Made by a program: the position numbers and the translations under genes. From Fischerella sp. CENA71 (GTDB lineage Bacteria; Cyanobacteriota; Cyanobacteriia; Cyanobacteriales; Nostocaceae), in the NCBI GenBank assembly GCA_024239075.1, contig JANBVI010000064.1, positions 1-64,000 on the forward strand: DNA of 64,000 nucleotides, in the 5' to 3' direction. The notes under the pieces are model-generated. The model had not been told where the DNA came from and made no database searches. It worked only from the letters and a program-made list of their open reading frames with translations. Below are positions 8,404-18,588 of the stretch, piece after piece. Within the stretch, counting starts at the first letter, position 1. Each line of letters opens with the position of its first letter.

Positions 8404-10845
8404 ATGGTAAGAACACCCCAAAAACCAACCTCTGAAGAAATTAGCTCTATTACCAGTTACGGTCAAGCACGGTCTACAGTTGAGGGTGCGCCCCTCAGTT
8501 CTGATGAACTCCGCAAGATGCACGCTTTCTGGCGTGCAGCCAACTATTTAGCTGTGGGGATGATTTATCTGCGGGACAACCCATTGCTAAAAGAGCCTCT
8601 CAAGCCTGAACATATCAAACACCGCTTGCTAGGACATTGGGGTTCTAGTCCGGGGATCAGTTTTCTTTACACCCACCTTAACCGTGTGATCAAGAAATTT
8701 GATCAGGACATGTTATACATCGTAGGGCCTGGTCACGGTGCGCCTGGATTCCTTGGCCCATGCTACTTAGAGGGTAGCTATTCCAACTACTTCTCCGACT
8801 GTAGCGAAGACGAAGAGGGAATGAAGCGATTTTTCAAGCAATTTTCTTTCCCTGGTGGAGTTGGTAGCCATTGTACTCCTGAAACTCCTGGCTCTATTCA
8901 TGAAGGGGGCGAACTCGGTTACAGTCTATCCCATGCTCATGGTGCTGCATTTGATAACCCCAATTTGATTGTTGCAGCACTAGTTGGAGACGGAGAAGCC
9001 GAGACTGGACCTTTAGCAACTTCTTGGCATTCCAACAAATTCATCAATCCTATTCGCGACGGTGCAGTATTACCGATTTTGCACCTGAATGGTTACAAGA
9101 TTAATAATCCTACCATTTTGTCTCGTGTCAGCCACAAAGAACTAGAAGACTTGTTTAATGGCTATGGCTACACTCCCTACTTTGTGGAAGGATCTGATCC
9201 AGAAAGTATGCATCAAGCAATGGCTGCAACACTCGATCATTGCATCTCTGAAATTCACAAAATTCAGCAGGAAGCTCGTAGTAGTAGTGTTCCTAGCCGT
9301 CCTCGCTGGCCAATGATTGTGATGCGTACTCCTAAAGGTTGGACTGGTCCTCAAGAAGTAGACGGACATAAAGTAGAAGGTTTCTGGCGCGCTCATCAAG
9401 TACCGATGGGAGGAATGCATAACAACCCAGAGCATCTGAGACTGTTGGAAGAATGGATGCACAGCTACAAGCCGGAAGAACTCTTTGATGCTAATGGTAC
9501 GCTAATAGCAGAAATAAGAGATACTGCACCCACTAGTTCAAAACGTTTGGGGTCAACTCCCTATGCTAATGGTGGTGTGTTACGCCGCTCTCTAAAATTA
9601 CCCGACTACCGCAAATATGGCGTTGAGCTGGAAAAACCTGGACAAATTCAGGTGGAAAATACTAAACCTCTGGGTGTTTTCTTGCGTGATGTCATGAAGG
9701 CCAATATGACCAATTTCCGAGTATTTGGGCCTGACGAAAACACCTCTAACAAGCTGAGTGCGATTTACGAAGCCAGCAAAAAGTTTTGGATTGCGGGATA
9801 TTTACCAGAAGATGCTGATGGTGGTGAACTTTCTCCTGATGGTCGCGTCATGGAGATGCTGAGTGAACACACGTTGGAAGGTTGGCTAGAAGGCTATTTG
9901 CTTACTGGTCGTCATGGCTTCTTCTCTACCTACGAAGCCTTTGCTCATATCATTGACTCAATGGTGGGTCAGCACGCCAAATGGCTAGAGATTTCCAATC
10001 ATGTTAGCTGGCGAGCAAAAGTTTCTTCGCTCAACATCCTGATTACCTCTACGGTTTGGCGACAAGACCACAATGGCTTCACTCACCAAGATCCGGGCTT
10101 TTTGGATGTGATACTCAACAAGACTCCAGACGTGGTTCGGATCTATCTTCCGCCTGATGTTAACTCACTGCTGTCAGTTGCTGATCACTGTTTGCGGAGC
10201 GAAAACTATGTCAACGTGATTGTGTCTGACAAACAACTACATTTGCAGTACCATGACATGGAAACTGCGATTCGTAATTGCACCAAAGGTATAGATATTT
10301 GGGAGTGGGCAAGTACAGATGCGGGTGAAGAACCAGATGTAGTGCTGGCTTGTGCAGGTGACATTCCTACTTTAGAAGCATTAGCAGCATCGGTGTTGTT
10401 GAGGGATAATTTCCCTGACTTAAAAATCCGGTTTGTGAATGTGATTGACTTGTTTAGGTTACAACCGGATACAGAACATCCCCACGGTTTGAGCGATCGC
10501 GATTTTGATAGTATATTTACTCTCGATAAACCAGTGATCTTTAACTTCCATGGCTATCCCTGGTTAATTCACCGCCTAGCTTACCGCCGTCATAACCACA
10601 ACAACATGCACGTACGTGGTTATAAAGAAAAAGGTAATATTAACACACCATTGGAACTGGCAATCCAAAATCAAATTGATCGTTTTAGTATTGCGATCGA
10701 TGTTATTGATCGGATACCTAAACTCAAAGTCGCAGGCGCTCACGTCAAAGAAATGCTTAAAGATGAACAAATTTCTTGCCGTAACTACGCCTACGAACAC
10801 GGAATAGATAAGCCCGAAATTGTCAATTGGAAGTGGTCATACTAG
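8404..10845 (+). CDS. xfp: Xylulose-5-P/fructose-6-P phosphoketolase
   Basis: This thiamine-diphosphate enzyme splits xylulose 5-phosphate (often also fructose 6-phosphate) to acetyl phosphate and an aldose phosphate. It links the Calvin and pentose-phosphate pool to acetyl units. The 813-residue protein has the family segments [19 protein letters not shown], the ThDP-binding [14 protein letters not shown], and [12 protein letters not shown] with VSDKQLH in the C-terminal half. The frame is open to a TTG at 8335, but those 23 codons lie partly within a dispersed intergenic repeat. The ATG at 8404 has AAAGGTG about ten bases upstream and fits the family N-terminus. It is monocistronic. Confidence 0.95.
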   Translation: MVRTPQKPTSEEISSITSYGQARSTVEGAPLSSDELRKMHAFWRAANYLAVGMIYLRDNPLLKEPLKPEHIKHRLLGHWGSSPGISFLYTHLNRVIKKFDQDMLYIVGPGHGAPGFLGPCYLEGSYSNYFSDCSEDEEGMKRFFKQFSFPGGVGSHCTPETPGSIHEGGELGYSLSHAHGAAFDNPNLIVAALVGDGEAETGPLATSWHSNKFINPIRDGAVLPILHLNGYKINNPTILSRVSHKELEDLFNGYGYTPYFVEGSDPESMHQAMAATLDHCISEIHKIQQEARSSSVPSRPRWPMIVMRTPKGWTGPQEVDGHKVEGFWRAHQVPMGGMHNNPEHLRLLEEWMHSYKPEELFDANGTLIAEIRDTAPTSSKRLGSTPYANGGVLRRSLKLPDYRKYGVELEKPGQIQVENTKPLGVFLRDVMKANMTNFRVFGPDENTSNKLSAIYEASKKFWIAGYLPEDADGGELSPDGRVMEMLSEHTLEGWLEGYLLTGRHGFFSTYEAFAHIIDSMVGQHAKWLEISNHVSWRAKVSSLNILITSTVWRQDHNGFTHQDPGFLDVILNKTPDVVRIYLPPDVNSLLSVADHCLRSENYVNVIVSDKQLHLQYHDMETAIRNCTKGIDIWEWASTDAGEEPDVVLACAGDIPTLEALAASVLLRDNFPDLKIRFVNVIDLFRLQPDTEHPHGLSDRDFDSIFTLDKPVIFNFHGYPWLIHRLAYRRHNHNNMHVRGYKEKGNINTPLELAIQNQIDRFSIAIDVIDRIPKLKVAGAHVKEMLKDEQISCRNYAYEHGIDKPEIVNWKWSY

Positions 10846-10950
10846 TACTCCGTCACACCAAGTTTGCTAAATAAAATTCAATCGACTGTTGTGGGAGCTA
10901 ATTTACTGTTGAGGTTTTGTAGTAACCACTAAAGTGCTTACTACAAACAC

Positions 10951-11748
10951 TCAATTCAAAATTGACAAACTACTACTTACTTTTTTCACTTCTCCCACAA
11001 TGGGTTTTGATGCTAAATCTGCTAAACCAACATCCTGCAACAAGTTAGCCCAATCTTTGATCAGCATGGGATTTTTTGGATCATCAAGGCGCAGTTGAGC
11101 CAATTCAGACAAAGCTGAATACCAAATTCCATTTTCAGCATAAATTGCAACGCGCTGTCGTGGTTTAGTCGCTGATTTCAAAAGACCTTTTAAGTTTGGT
11201 TGGATTGCTATCTTTTGCACCCATCCACGCACAAATATTGGGTTTGGTAGTTTTTGTTGAGAACAATAAAGTTTAAAGTACCATTGATAATTTTGGTTCA
11301 GTTCTAAAGTTACTGTAGGTGGCACGGTTAATTTCACAACACCTGGTGTATTGGGCAGAGTAAAATTAGTTTTATAGATCGGATTATCTGCTTCATTTTG
11401 TAATACAAATTCTCCAATGGGTGTCTCTTTTTGTCTATACGGTACAAAAAACCAAAAACTAGGATGCTCATCAATTGTTAAACCTACATTTTTTTCTGGT
11501 ATCAATGCAGTTGTGAGCAAATCTAGCGATGGACAATCACCACGGCTTCCAGTTCCTACCCTATTATTCGGTCTACCTCGCCTTGATCCATCTGGCTCTT
11601 TGTCTTGAAAGTGAATCTCTATATTCTGAGAATTATTATTATAATTTTGATTTTCTAGTTGATTGGATTGGGCTATTTCTGGTAAAAAATAGCTCATCCA
11701 CACAAGCAACATACAAGCGATCGCCAATGCCCATTTTGATTTAGTCAT
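10951..11748 (-). CDS. DUF928 secreted/anchored protein
   Basis: The 265-residue protein starts with a hydrophobic signal or anchor (about 7-24) and a polar Asn/Gln-rich stretch. The conserved DUF928 region follows, with RGRPNNRVGTGSRG, FWFFVPY, a beta-rich middle, and a C-terminal WANLLQDVGLADLA. DUF928 proteins are cyanobacterial and probably periplasmic; their role is unknown. It lies 359 bases downstream of the CHAT-CHASE2 gene on the same strand. DUF928 genes often accompany such CHASE2 genes, as I recall, so it may be the periplasmic arm of that cassette. The gap suggests its own promoter. Confidence 0.82.
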   Translation of the reverse strand: MTKSKWALAIACMLLVWMSYFLPEIAQSNQLENQNYNNNSQNIEIHFQDKEPDGSRRGRPNNRVGTGSRGDCPSLDLLTTALIPEKNVGLTIDEHPSFWFFVPYRQKETPIGEFVLQNEADNPIYKTNFTLPNTPGVVKLTVPPTVTLELNQNYQWYFKLYCSQQKLPNPIFVRGWVQKIAIQPNLKGLLKSATKPRQRVAIYAENGIWYSALSELAQLRLDDPKNPMLIKDWANLLQDVGLADLASKPIVGEVKKVSSSLSILN

Positions 11749-12107
11749 TTGTCATTTGTCATTGGTAATAGTTTGAGGTATCTTCACTTTTTGTAAGTCG
11801 CATTATATTTATTGCCGCTAACTTACTTAAAGCTATAAAATACGTAACTCTGACTTTTGAATGCGTGAATGCGTTATTTTCGCGTAGTGATACTATCCTT
11901 TGTATTATTTTTATTGGTGTAATTAAATTAAGATTATGCACTTCAGGAGTAGTTTAAAAACATAAAATCTGTTTATGCTAACCAATGATAAATTTTTGCA
12001 AAATTTAGTTAAAAATATGCTTGTTTAAATTGGCGAAAATCATCAAAACGCGAGTTACGAATATAAACAATGACGACCCTCGCTAGCATTCTCAACGTGT
12101 GGACTCT
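11749..12107. other. Gap between DUF928 and CHAT-CHASE2 genes
   Basis: This AT-rich gap has no convincing gene. TCATTTG/TCATTGG heptamers occur just before the DUF928 start. Nothing else is recognised. Confidence 0.5.
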
Positions 12108-14471
12108 CTACTCTTCACTTTGAGATGAAGTCAAGGTAGCCACTGTTGCTCCACCTGTTAATAAAACTAATGCTGATGGAAGCAGTGGTATCCATAATCC
12201 TTGTATTAATAAGAACAAACAAGCCAGATATAAAATGCCGATCGCACCGATTAAGGTAATGATCAGGCGGAAGCGCGATCGCAACTGCCAAGCCAGTACA
12301 CCTCCCGCCACACACCAAACCCAAATCCACAAGTTTTCACCCCATTTTGGTAAAACCCATAATAGCGGTCGATTATCCAACACAGCACTGAGTATCTGAC
12401 TAACCATATGTGCTTGGATGACGACTCCTGGCATTTGCTTGTGGGGCCACATTTGGGTACTGTAGGGAGTAGACCAGTAATCGTGAAAACTTTCGGCGGT
12501 TGTACCAATAATCACTATGCGATCGCGGACTAAATCGGCAGTCAGTTGATTATTAAGAACCTCTTTGAGAGTAACTGTTTGAGCAACTGGATTGGCAGCA
12601 CGCCAATTTAACAAAACTTGATAACCGAGATTATCTATCCCACTGTAACCACCAATGTTTTGTTCTATAGTCTTAAAGACCACGTTGCCAAACTGCCAAT
12701 TATTTTCAGGTGTCAGTAGTTGAGGTTGAATACCTTGGTTTTTTAAGTAACGGCTAGCAAGGCGAAAGCTAAAAGATTTATCAGTCGCACAGGGAGGCGC
12801 ACCAGACATAGCCAAAATTTGGCGACGGATGACGTTATCAGGATCAGCAACGACATCACTAAAACCTTGACGTTGGATTTGGCTAGAAACTTCTGGGGGT
12901 GGGGGAACACCAGGATTAGTTTTGTCTTCACTGGCTTTGCATATCGCAATAAAGCGATCGCTTGTTTGCATTGTCTTGGCTAAATCTGCATATTCTGGTC
13001 TAGTGGGATTTTCACGATAGATATCCAAACCAATCACACGCGGGTTGAAGCGTTCAATTTTTTTCATCGCTTCAGCCAATGCTTTGTCTGATAGTGATGC
13101 TCCTGCTCTTTCTGTGGCAGGTTGAGCGCTAACATCAGTTTCTGTCACTTCTACTACAAGTATACGGGGATCAGCTTTTTCAGGTGGGCGCGATCGCATC
13201 AATAAATCAAAGGCTGCGAGTTCCCCCAACTGCAATATTCCTAGCGATCTGATACCAATAGCTACGGTTGTTACTACTAGACTGACTTTCAAGATCAGTG
13301 GGAGAATGCGTCGGCTGGGCAAAATGGGGCGGCGATCGCTCACAGACTGTTTTGGCCAAACTAACGGTTCTGCGGCGGGATTCTGGCAAATTACTGGAAG
13401 CCAACTAGCACAGGGAAATTCATTTTCCAAACCCTGTAATTTATCCTGTGCTTCCCGCACTGCTAGATAGAAAGATTCTCCGTGAGCAAAAGCTTCTAGA
13501 AAGTGCTTTAAAAATTCCTGGGCGACAAAATCGGGGACTGGTTCTCGCATGACAATCATTTGCGGAATTTGCAGAGAACCTAATTCCCGCGCTAATTCTA
13601 AACCTTCGCAGGAGTTAAAAACGACTAAATTTAAACCCCGTGCGATCGCTGCTTTGAGAGCATTTTTTAATTGAGCGATCGTCAAAGTATCTGTTTGATT
13701 AATATGAATTCGACCACTTTCTCCTTCAGCATCGGTTGAACCATGGCCTGCGAAAAACAGCATATCCCAGCCTCGTTTATCCCAAAGCCACCGATCCAAT
13801 TCTCGGCGTTGTGGTTCGACTAAAAAAATTATTTCCGCCCCTGGTAATCGCTCCAAAATTGCCCGATCTTGCTGGACATCGATTCCTTGACTATTACCCA
13901 AAACTGCCAATATCCTGATTTTTCGCCCAGAATTTTTGCGTAAAGGCTTAACTTGCTCAACTTCTAAAATGCTTGAACATGCGATCGCCTTTTGGTAATC
14001 TTCAAAAAAATTCCACAGATGCCAAGGTAGACGCCTAACTTGGTTATCTTCTGTTGCTAAAATTAAGCGTATTTCATCATCTGGATTTAATTTTGTACGT
14101 AATTTTTGATCAATGTGCCGAAATGGCTCAGATTTCAACCAAGAATTAATTTGTTTCTGTAAATTGTCGCATAAATTACTAAAATCAATAGAGGAAACAT
14201 TTGTGACATCTTCTTCATCTATCTCGATATCCATATCCTCTAGATCATCTGTGTAATTACGCCAATCTGAGCCGGGATAGAGAGCTTCATAAAGTAATTG
14301 ATAAAGCAGTTGCCAACGTTTGTAGAGTGACCAAAGCTCTGGTGCAGCTGGTAGGCTACCCGTAAATTGCATAGCGATCGGATTACCATCTTCCCATAGT
14401 GCAGCAGTAACAGAGGGAAAGCCTTGCTTTAAATTACCCTTTCCCAAATTCAATACAACCAGTTTACTCAT
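12108..14471 (-). CDS. CHAT protease-like + CHASE2 membrane sensor
   Basis: The 787-residue protein has three parts. Residues 1 to about 160 precede a CHAT domain (about 185-370). The CHAT domain carries the caspase-like dyad, His243 in FFAGHGS and Cys288 in FNSCEG, so it looks catalytically intact. A membrane helix (about 389-411) leads into a CHASE2 sensory domain (about 412-690), and three C-terminal membrane helices follow (about 700-780). CHASE2 is an extracytoplasmic sensor, so the protein probably couples an external signal to a cytoplasmic peptidase. It starts 5 bases after the DUF1822 gene and forms an operon with it and the sigma-like gene. Substrate and ligand are unknown. Confidence 0.93.
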   Translation of the reverse strand: MSKLVVLNLGKGNLKQGFPSVTAALWEDGNPIAMQFTGSLPAAPELWSLYKRWQLLYQLLYEALYPGSDWRNYTDDLEDMDIEIDEEDVTNVSSIDFSNLCDNLQKQINSWLKSEPFRHIDQKLRTKLNPDDEIRLILATEDNQVRRLPWHLWNFFEDYQKAIACSSILEVEQVKPLRKNSGRKIRILAVLGNSQGIDVQQDRAILERLPGAEIIFLVEPQRRELDRWLWDKRGWDMLFFAGHGSTDAEGESGRIHINQTDTLTIAQLKNALKAAIARGLNLVVFNSCEGLELARELGSLQIPQMIVMREPVPDFVAQEFLKHFLEAFAHGESFYLAVREAQDKLQGLENEFPCASWLPVICQNPAAEPLVWPKQSVSDRRPILPSRRILPLILKVSLVVTTVAIGIRSLGILQLGELAAFDLLMRSRPPEKADPRILVVEVTETDVSAQPATERAGASLSDKALAEAMKKIERFNPRVIGLDIYRENPTRPEYADLAKTMQTSDRFIAICKASEDKTNPGVPPPPEVSSQIQRQGFSDVVADPDNVIRRQILAMSGAPPCATDKSFSFRLASRYLKNQGIQPQLLTPENNWQFGNVVFKTIEQNIGGYSGIDNLGYQVLLNWRAANPVAQTVTLKEVLNNQLTADLVRDRIVIIGTTAESFHDYWSTPYSTQMWPHKQMPGVVIQAHMVSQILSAVLDNRPLLWVLPKWGENLWIWVWCVAGGVLAWQLRSRFRLIITLIGAIGILYLACLFLLIQGLWIPLLPSALVLLTGGATVATLTSSQSEE

Positions 14472-14476
14472 GGCTC

Positions 14477-15724
14477 TTAGCCAACAAGCTTCTCAAGCAT
14501 AAAGTCTTCTTTAATACTGATATCACCTAAAGCTACCTGTAAACTAAAACTTTTTCCTGGGGGAGATTTAAACTTTTTGAGTTGAATAAAATGGTCGTGA
14601 CTTCTAGATTGTACTTCCTGAATAATGTTTCCTGACCCCGAAAGCAAAAATAATTTCAGCTCAGGTGGTAAATACATTTCTTCATTGGCTGGATGTAGCT
14701 GCACACGGATACTGACTTTTTCATCGATCTCTGATGTTAGACCAATCAGCAGTACAACAGCAGTATCCCTTAATTGCATCCCTAAATCAATTAACTTAGC
14801 TCCCTTAACCCGAACTTCATTCAAGGTAGCATCATGTCGGAATTGTACAGCTAAAGTATGTTGTTGTGAGCTACAGAAAATGTCAAAAGACTGCCAACCT
14901 GCTTCAAAAACATTTTGAAACCATTTACTTAAGTTATTTACCAAAGAGTAATTGTATTCAACAATATTCCCTTTATGCTTTAAAAGCCTTTTTTGGTACA
15001 AATCTTGTCTCTCGTCATCTAATGCTAGTAATGCCATCCATTCTTCATGACTGACATTTTCAGGTAAATCAGGAGTCCAGTGATCCAGTTGCTTAAGTAA
15101 TTTGTCTACTTGGATGCTTGACAATGTTGGCAAAGTTTTGACCTCTGGTTTTTGTACCGAACATATTTCTCGTGCTACCCACATGACATTTATATCTGCA
15201 ATTAAATCCTCTTCATCTAATAAGTAAGCTCGATCTATTAGGTCATAATTAGCTTTCTCGCGAATTTGTTGGTGAGTTGTGTATCCCCACACTCCTAACC
15301 AGTTTTCTTCTAGATTGATCTGCACAGCTACATAATAATTTGCTACCCAGTTGGGAATGTCAACCCATTCTTGAGGAATGCAAAATTCTGTCAAATTACT
15401 TTTATCGGTGGGGATTAACACTAGCCGCAAATCACCCAAAGTTATGCAAGTACCATTTACAAATTCCCAAATACTAGGTAACTGATGATCACTGGGCCAC
15501 ACATTTGGAGTTTCATCCAAATCTGGGTCTTGTTCCAACATATTAAAAAAAGAATTCAAACATAATAAATTTAGGTAGGCATTCCAACGAGCAGCAGGAT
15601 TAGAGTAATAGTTTTGAGCAGATATTTGCCATGCAGATTGTTGTTCTTGAGATGATATCTCTAACCATAATTTATCCGGATAAATTGTTGTCAAGTCATT
15701 CATTTCTAATTTCATATATTTCAT
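14477..15724 (-). CDS. DUF1822 family protein
   Basis: The 415-residue soluble protein matches cyanobacterial DUF1822. It has an N-terminal AARWNAYLNLLCLNSF segment, a beta-rich middle with WLGVWGYTTHQQI, and a C-terminal domain with VRVQLHPANEEMYLPP and a typical GDISIKEDFML ending. The family has no known activity. The start codon overlaps the stop of the upstream sigma-like gene by four bases (ATGA), and the CHAT-CHASE2 gene follows after 5 bases. This indicates translational coupling and probably a shared complex. A nearby Met at residue 4 or 7 could also serve as the start. Confidence 0.88.
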   Translation of the reverse strand: MKYMKLEMNDLTTIYPDKLWLEISSQEQQSAWQISAQNYYSNPAARWNAYLNLLCLNSFFNMLEQDPDLDETPNVWPSDHQLPSIWEFVNGTCITLGDLRLVLIPTDKSNLTEFCIPQEWVDIPNWVANYYVAVQINLEENWLGVWGYTTHQQIREKANYDLIDRAYLLDEEDLIADINVMWVAREICSVQKPEVKTLPTLSSIQVDKLLKQLDHWTPDLPENVSHEEWMALLALDDERQDLYQKRLLKHKGNIVEYNYSLVNNLSKWFQNVFEAGWQSFDIFCSSQQHTLAVQFRHDATLNEVRVKGAKLIDLGMQLRDTAVVLLIGLTSEIDEKVSIRVQLHPANEEMYLPPELKLFLLSGSGNIIQEVQSRSHDHFIQLKKFKSPPGKSFSLQVALGDISIKEDFMLEKLVG

Positions 15725-17334
15725 CCCTGATTGGCAAGAGAAAATTTACTTTTTAACCATTCTTCAACGAAATCAGCTATTTTATGATTGACTATTTCTA
15801 GGGATTTTTTTTCTATTTTCATACTCTGTTCTAACTCATTTTTGAAGCATATGACTATATTTTTTTTCAGATGTGAAATTATCTTGGATGCGTCGGATAC
15901 AAAGACTGTTATTTGCTGATAATTTGTTTGTCCTAAAAGATGAATTTGATTCATAAGCATTGATAGTTTTTCTTGCTCTGGAAACTGTTCACCAATCCTA
16001 TCTAATGTCGAATAAAATATTTTTTGGCAATGAAAGCGCAAACATTCATTCATAGTGTCTTTGATATTTTCAAGCTCTGTTTCATTTTTAAAGCGAATAT
16101 CTGGATCAAACTTATTCAATTCAATAGCTAAATCCTTTAATATATTTCTAATATATCTAGATGATTGACGAGCTACTTGATATTGTTTTTGTAATTCTGG
16201 ATACTTGTTTTTTAAAATACTTGCTATTTCCGTTTGAGTTAAATTTAGTCCCTGCCAAAGTTTTAACATGGTTTGACCAGCTTCTGGCAGAGATGCAAAT
16301 AAATCTGAAACAATTGACTGAACTTGCTCCCATGCCTCTTGTTGTATGAGGTTATCCCAAGGTGTAGGTATGGGTTCAAAACTATTTTCATATTCTTCTA
16401 AGGGTAAAAAACGTTTGGTGCGATAATCACGAGCTGCCCGCACACATATTGATAATATATGTTGAACTTTTTCACTAGAAATTGGTGCTGTAGGAAAATC
16501 TAGTGTCTTAATTTTCTGATTATAGTAATAGGCAATTTGTTGCAGATGCTGTTGATTTGGAGGTTCTAAGCTACGCCCTCCTTGAGAGCGTGCTGGCTGA
16601 TAAATTTTATCTAAATATTGCCAAACTAAGCAGTAGGAATCAAGTTTTTTGTGATTTATCCCTTGATAAAGTAATGCTTCACGTAATTCTTTAGCATTTA
16701 AATCTTTTAGTAAACCATAGTCAGAAAATTTTCCTCTCTTTGCTTCTAAGTCATGTTGATAAATGGTATTGCTGATCAGTCTGATAATTGCTGTTTTAGC
16801 ATATCCTTCTATATTCGTCAGTGGATGTTCAAAATTAAAATTTTTGAGAAGTTTACTTGCTGGATTAGCAGCTGCGTTAGCAATTTGAAAAAACTCTTCT
16901 AATGGATATTTATGCTGAAGGTATTTAAATCTTTGATAAGATTTTTGAGAAGCCCACAAGCAAGCTTCTTGCAAATATGCAGATAAATGCCTCCCAGCGA
17001 GGAAAGAAGACGTGGAGAGGGGAACAGAGGAAGAGGCGGTGACGCGGTGACGCGGTGACGCGGTGAAATTCCCCGTGTCCCCTTGTCTCCCGTGTCCTCC
17101 TTGTCCCCCTTGTTCTTGTGTCTCCGTGTCCTCTTGTGTTGATTTTTCTCTGATCAGTTTTAGAAAGTATTGCGCCCAAAATTCTTCGTTAGCACCTATT
17201 TCTGACTCCACTAAAATTCTCATACAACGCTCTAGTTCTGGATCTGTTCGCCAAATAGGATTTCCATCACTACCGGGATTACCAAAACTGAGAAACGTTG
17301 AGAACTTTTCAATGATATCTTCACGTTTTTTCAT
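15721..17334 (-). CDS. Sigma-70-like protein, first gene of cassette
   Basis: The 537-residue protein has a region-2-like helical segment with NIEGYAKTAIIRLISNTI (about 175-195). It also has a region-4-like helix-turn-helix with WQGLNLTQTEIASILK (about 365-385), followed by a long C-terminal extension of about 130 residues. The arrangement recalls sigma-70 family proteins that cyanobacteria carry next to DUF1822 and CHASE2 genes. It would be either an alternative sigma factor or a sigma-derived adaptor. Residues about 67-115 are a low-complexity insert rich in Gln, Gly, Ser and Thr, encoded by intergenic-type repeats (see findings). The remainder is uninterrupted, so the gene is probably functional. 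Confidence 0.75.
   Translation of the reverse strand: MKKREDIIEKFSTFLSFGNPGSDGNPIWRTDPELERCMRILVESEIGANEEFWAQYFLKLIREKSTQEDTETQEQGGQGGHGRQGDTGNFTASPRHRVTASSSVPLSTSSFLAGRHLSAYLQEACLWASQKSYQRFKYLQHKYPLEEFFQIANAAANPASKLLKNFNFEHPLTNIEGYAKTAIIRLISNTIYQHDLEAKRGKFSDYGLLKDLNAKELREALLYQGINHKKLDSYCLVWQYLDKIYQPARSQGGRSLEPPNQQHLQQIAYYYNQKIKTLDFPTAPISSEKVQHILSICVRAARDYRTKRFLPLEEYENSFEPIPTPWDNLIQQEAWEQVQSIVSDLFASLPEAGQTMLKLWQGLNLTQTEIASILKNKYPELQKQYQVARQSSRYIRNILKDLAIELNKFDPDIRFKNETELENIKDTMNECLRFHCQKIFYSTLDRIGEQFPEQEKLSMLMNQIHLLGQTNYQQITVFVSDASKIISHLKKNIVICFKNELEQSMKIEKKSLEIVNHKIADFVEEWLKSKFSLANQG
16990..17150. repeat. Repeat insert inside sigma-like CDS
   Basis: Within the coding frame lie consecutive ggtgacgcg units (17036-17064). 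Degenerate runs of gtgtcc/ttgtcc/ctcc type (17075-17140) follow. These match the short tandem repeats normally found between genes in this window. The insert keeps the reading frame. Confidence 0.8.
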
Positions 17335-17726
17335 GAAGTGTCCTCTGCTTTTTGCTGAGGTTAACTTTATAACGAGTCAACCTAATTCTCAAAGTATCCA
17401 AGATGTTGCTATTTATGTATGGGAATTATAAACAGGGAATTATGCAGTAAATCTCATCAAAAGACCTAAATTTTTTGAAAATATAGGCTAAATCTATTTT
17501 CAAGCTTATTTTGCTGTTATTCCATTGACTATCGCTCCGATCCCTGAACTACCTCATCACTTTGATTCATCTGTGCGATCGCCCCCGTGGTCGATTTCCT
17601 AATATCCATCCTGGGAAGGAGGATATTATTGGCTGTGACACTTAATTAGCTGCCAACTACATAGTTAATTCTTAGATCAGTCCATGTTATAGAAGATAAA
17701 ACCAGAAAATTTACAGGAAAAAATCA
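17335..17726. other. Upstream region of the sigma-like operon
   Basis: No gene is recognised in this gap of about 390 bases. It separates the minus-strand cassette from a small plus-strand ORF and must hold the cassette promoter. One GCGATCGC octamer is present. Confidence 0.5.
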
Positions 17727-17966
17727 ATGACCATAAAAACCCAGAAATCTGAATTTTTTAAGCCTCTTGGAGATAAATCAGACGTAGATGATCAACTAAT
17801 AAAAAAACAGCCAGTAAAAATTAATGCTAGTACAGGAATTTATATGGAGTCATCTAAATGGGCTAAAGATGAAAAGACGCTGAGTCCACGTTATCGTTTC
17901 ACATCGCCCAAAGAGCAAGTTTATCAAATCAAGAAAATTTGGTACATTTTCCCCTTTACTCTGTAA
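17727..17966 (+). CDS. Small hypothetical protein
   Basis: This 79-codon ORF follows a good ribosome binding site (CAGGAAAAAA) with suitable spacing before its ATG. The product is polar and Lys-rich, with no signal peptide or recognisable domain. The C-terminus ends in a short hydrophobic run (IWYIFPFTL). It is divergent from the sigma-like operon. It could be a genuine small gene or the remnant of a longer one. Confidence 0.4.
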   Translation: MTIKTQKSEFFKPLGDKSDVDDQLIKKQPVKINASTGIYMESSKWAKDEKTLSPRYRFTSPKEQVYQIKKIWYIFPFTL

Positions 17967-18588
17967 ATTTCTTCAAAATAGTTGGATGTTTAAATCTTTG
18001 ACTGACTACTTATAAATTGCTAGATATTGTTTGAAAATAGCTTGTGTTTGTGAAATTAATCGATTTTGCTAGTGTTTCAGTCATCCTTTCAAGTTCGGAC
18101 TTTCGATTTATGATTTCATCCTTTTGGTAGGCTGCTCCTCAAAGCAACATAACCATAGAAAGAGGATATTAGATTTTTAGATTTTTAATATAGTTTTATA
18201 AGAGCAACTATTTATAAAGAATATTTAAATACTGAATAGTATATTTGTGTTTGTTAATAGCCAGATTAGCTCTAAATCTATTGTAGGGCTGAGTTTGAAT
18301 ATGCAAATTTTTTATTTAGCAAACCACAAAGAACGCAAAGGACGCAAAGAGTTTAAGAAGTTGGTAGGGATTGGTGATTTTTATTCTGTCGTATGAAACC
18401 ACCCTGCCCTCCCCTTGGCAAGGGGAGGGTTGGGGAGGGGTAAAATTCTATGCAGCTTCACGAAGAATTGGTTTAAAAGCTACTGCAAATAGAGATAACT
18501 ATTCAAAGAAAGTAAGCATTTACAGTTATTACAGTTATTCAAAATCTGTCAAATAGATTACACATAAAAATTATAAAGCAAAGTAGAG
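17967..18588. other. Gap with palindromic repeats
   Basis: No gene is seen over about 620 bases. A perfect palindrome with 10-base arms (ccctcccctt) and a 3-base loop lies at 18407-18429. A fragment of the cacaaagaacgcaaaggacg repeat family lies at 18325-18352. A related sequence on the other strand lies at about 27508-27535. Confidence 0.6.

Noticed and set aside
17063-17431. Plus-strand ORF of 122 codons
   Set aside because: It is antisense to the sigma-like gene and driven by the repeat insert.
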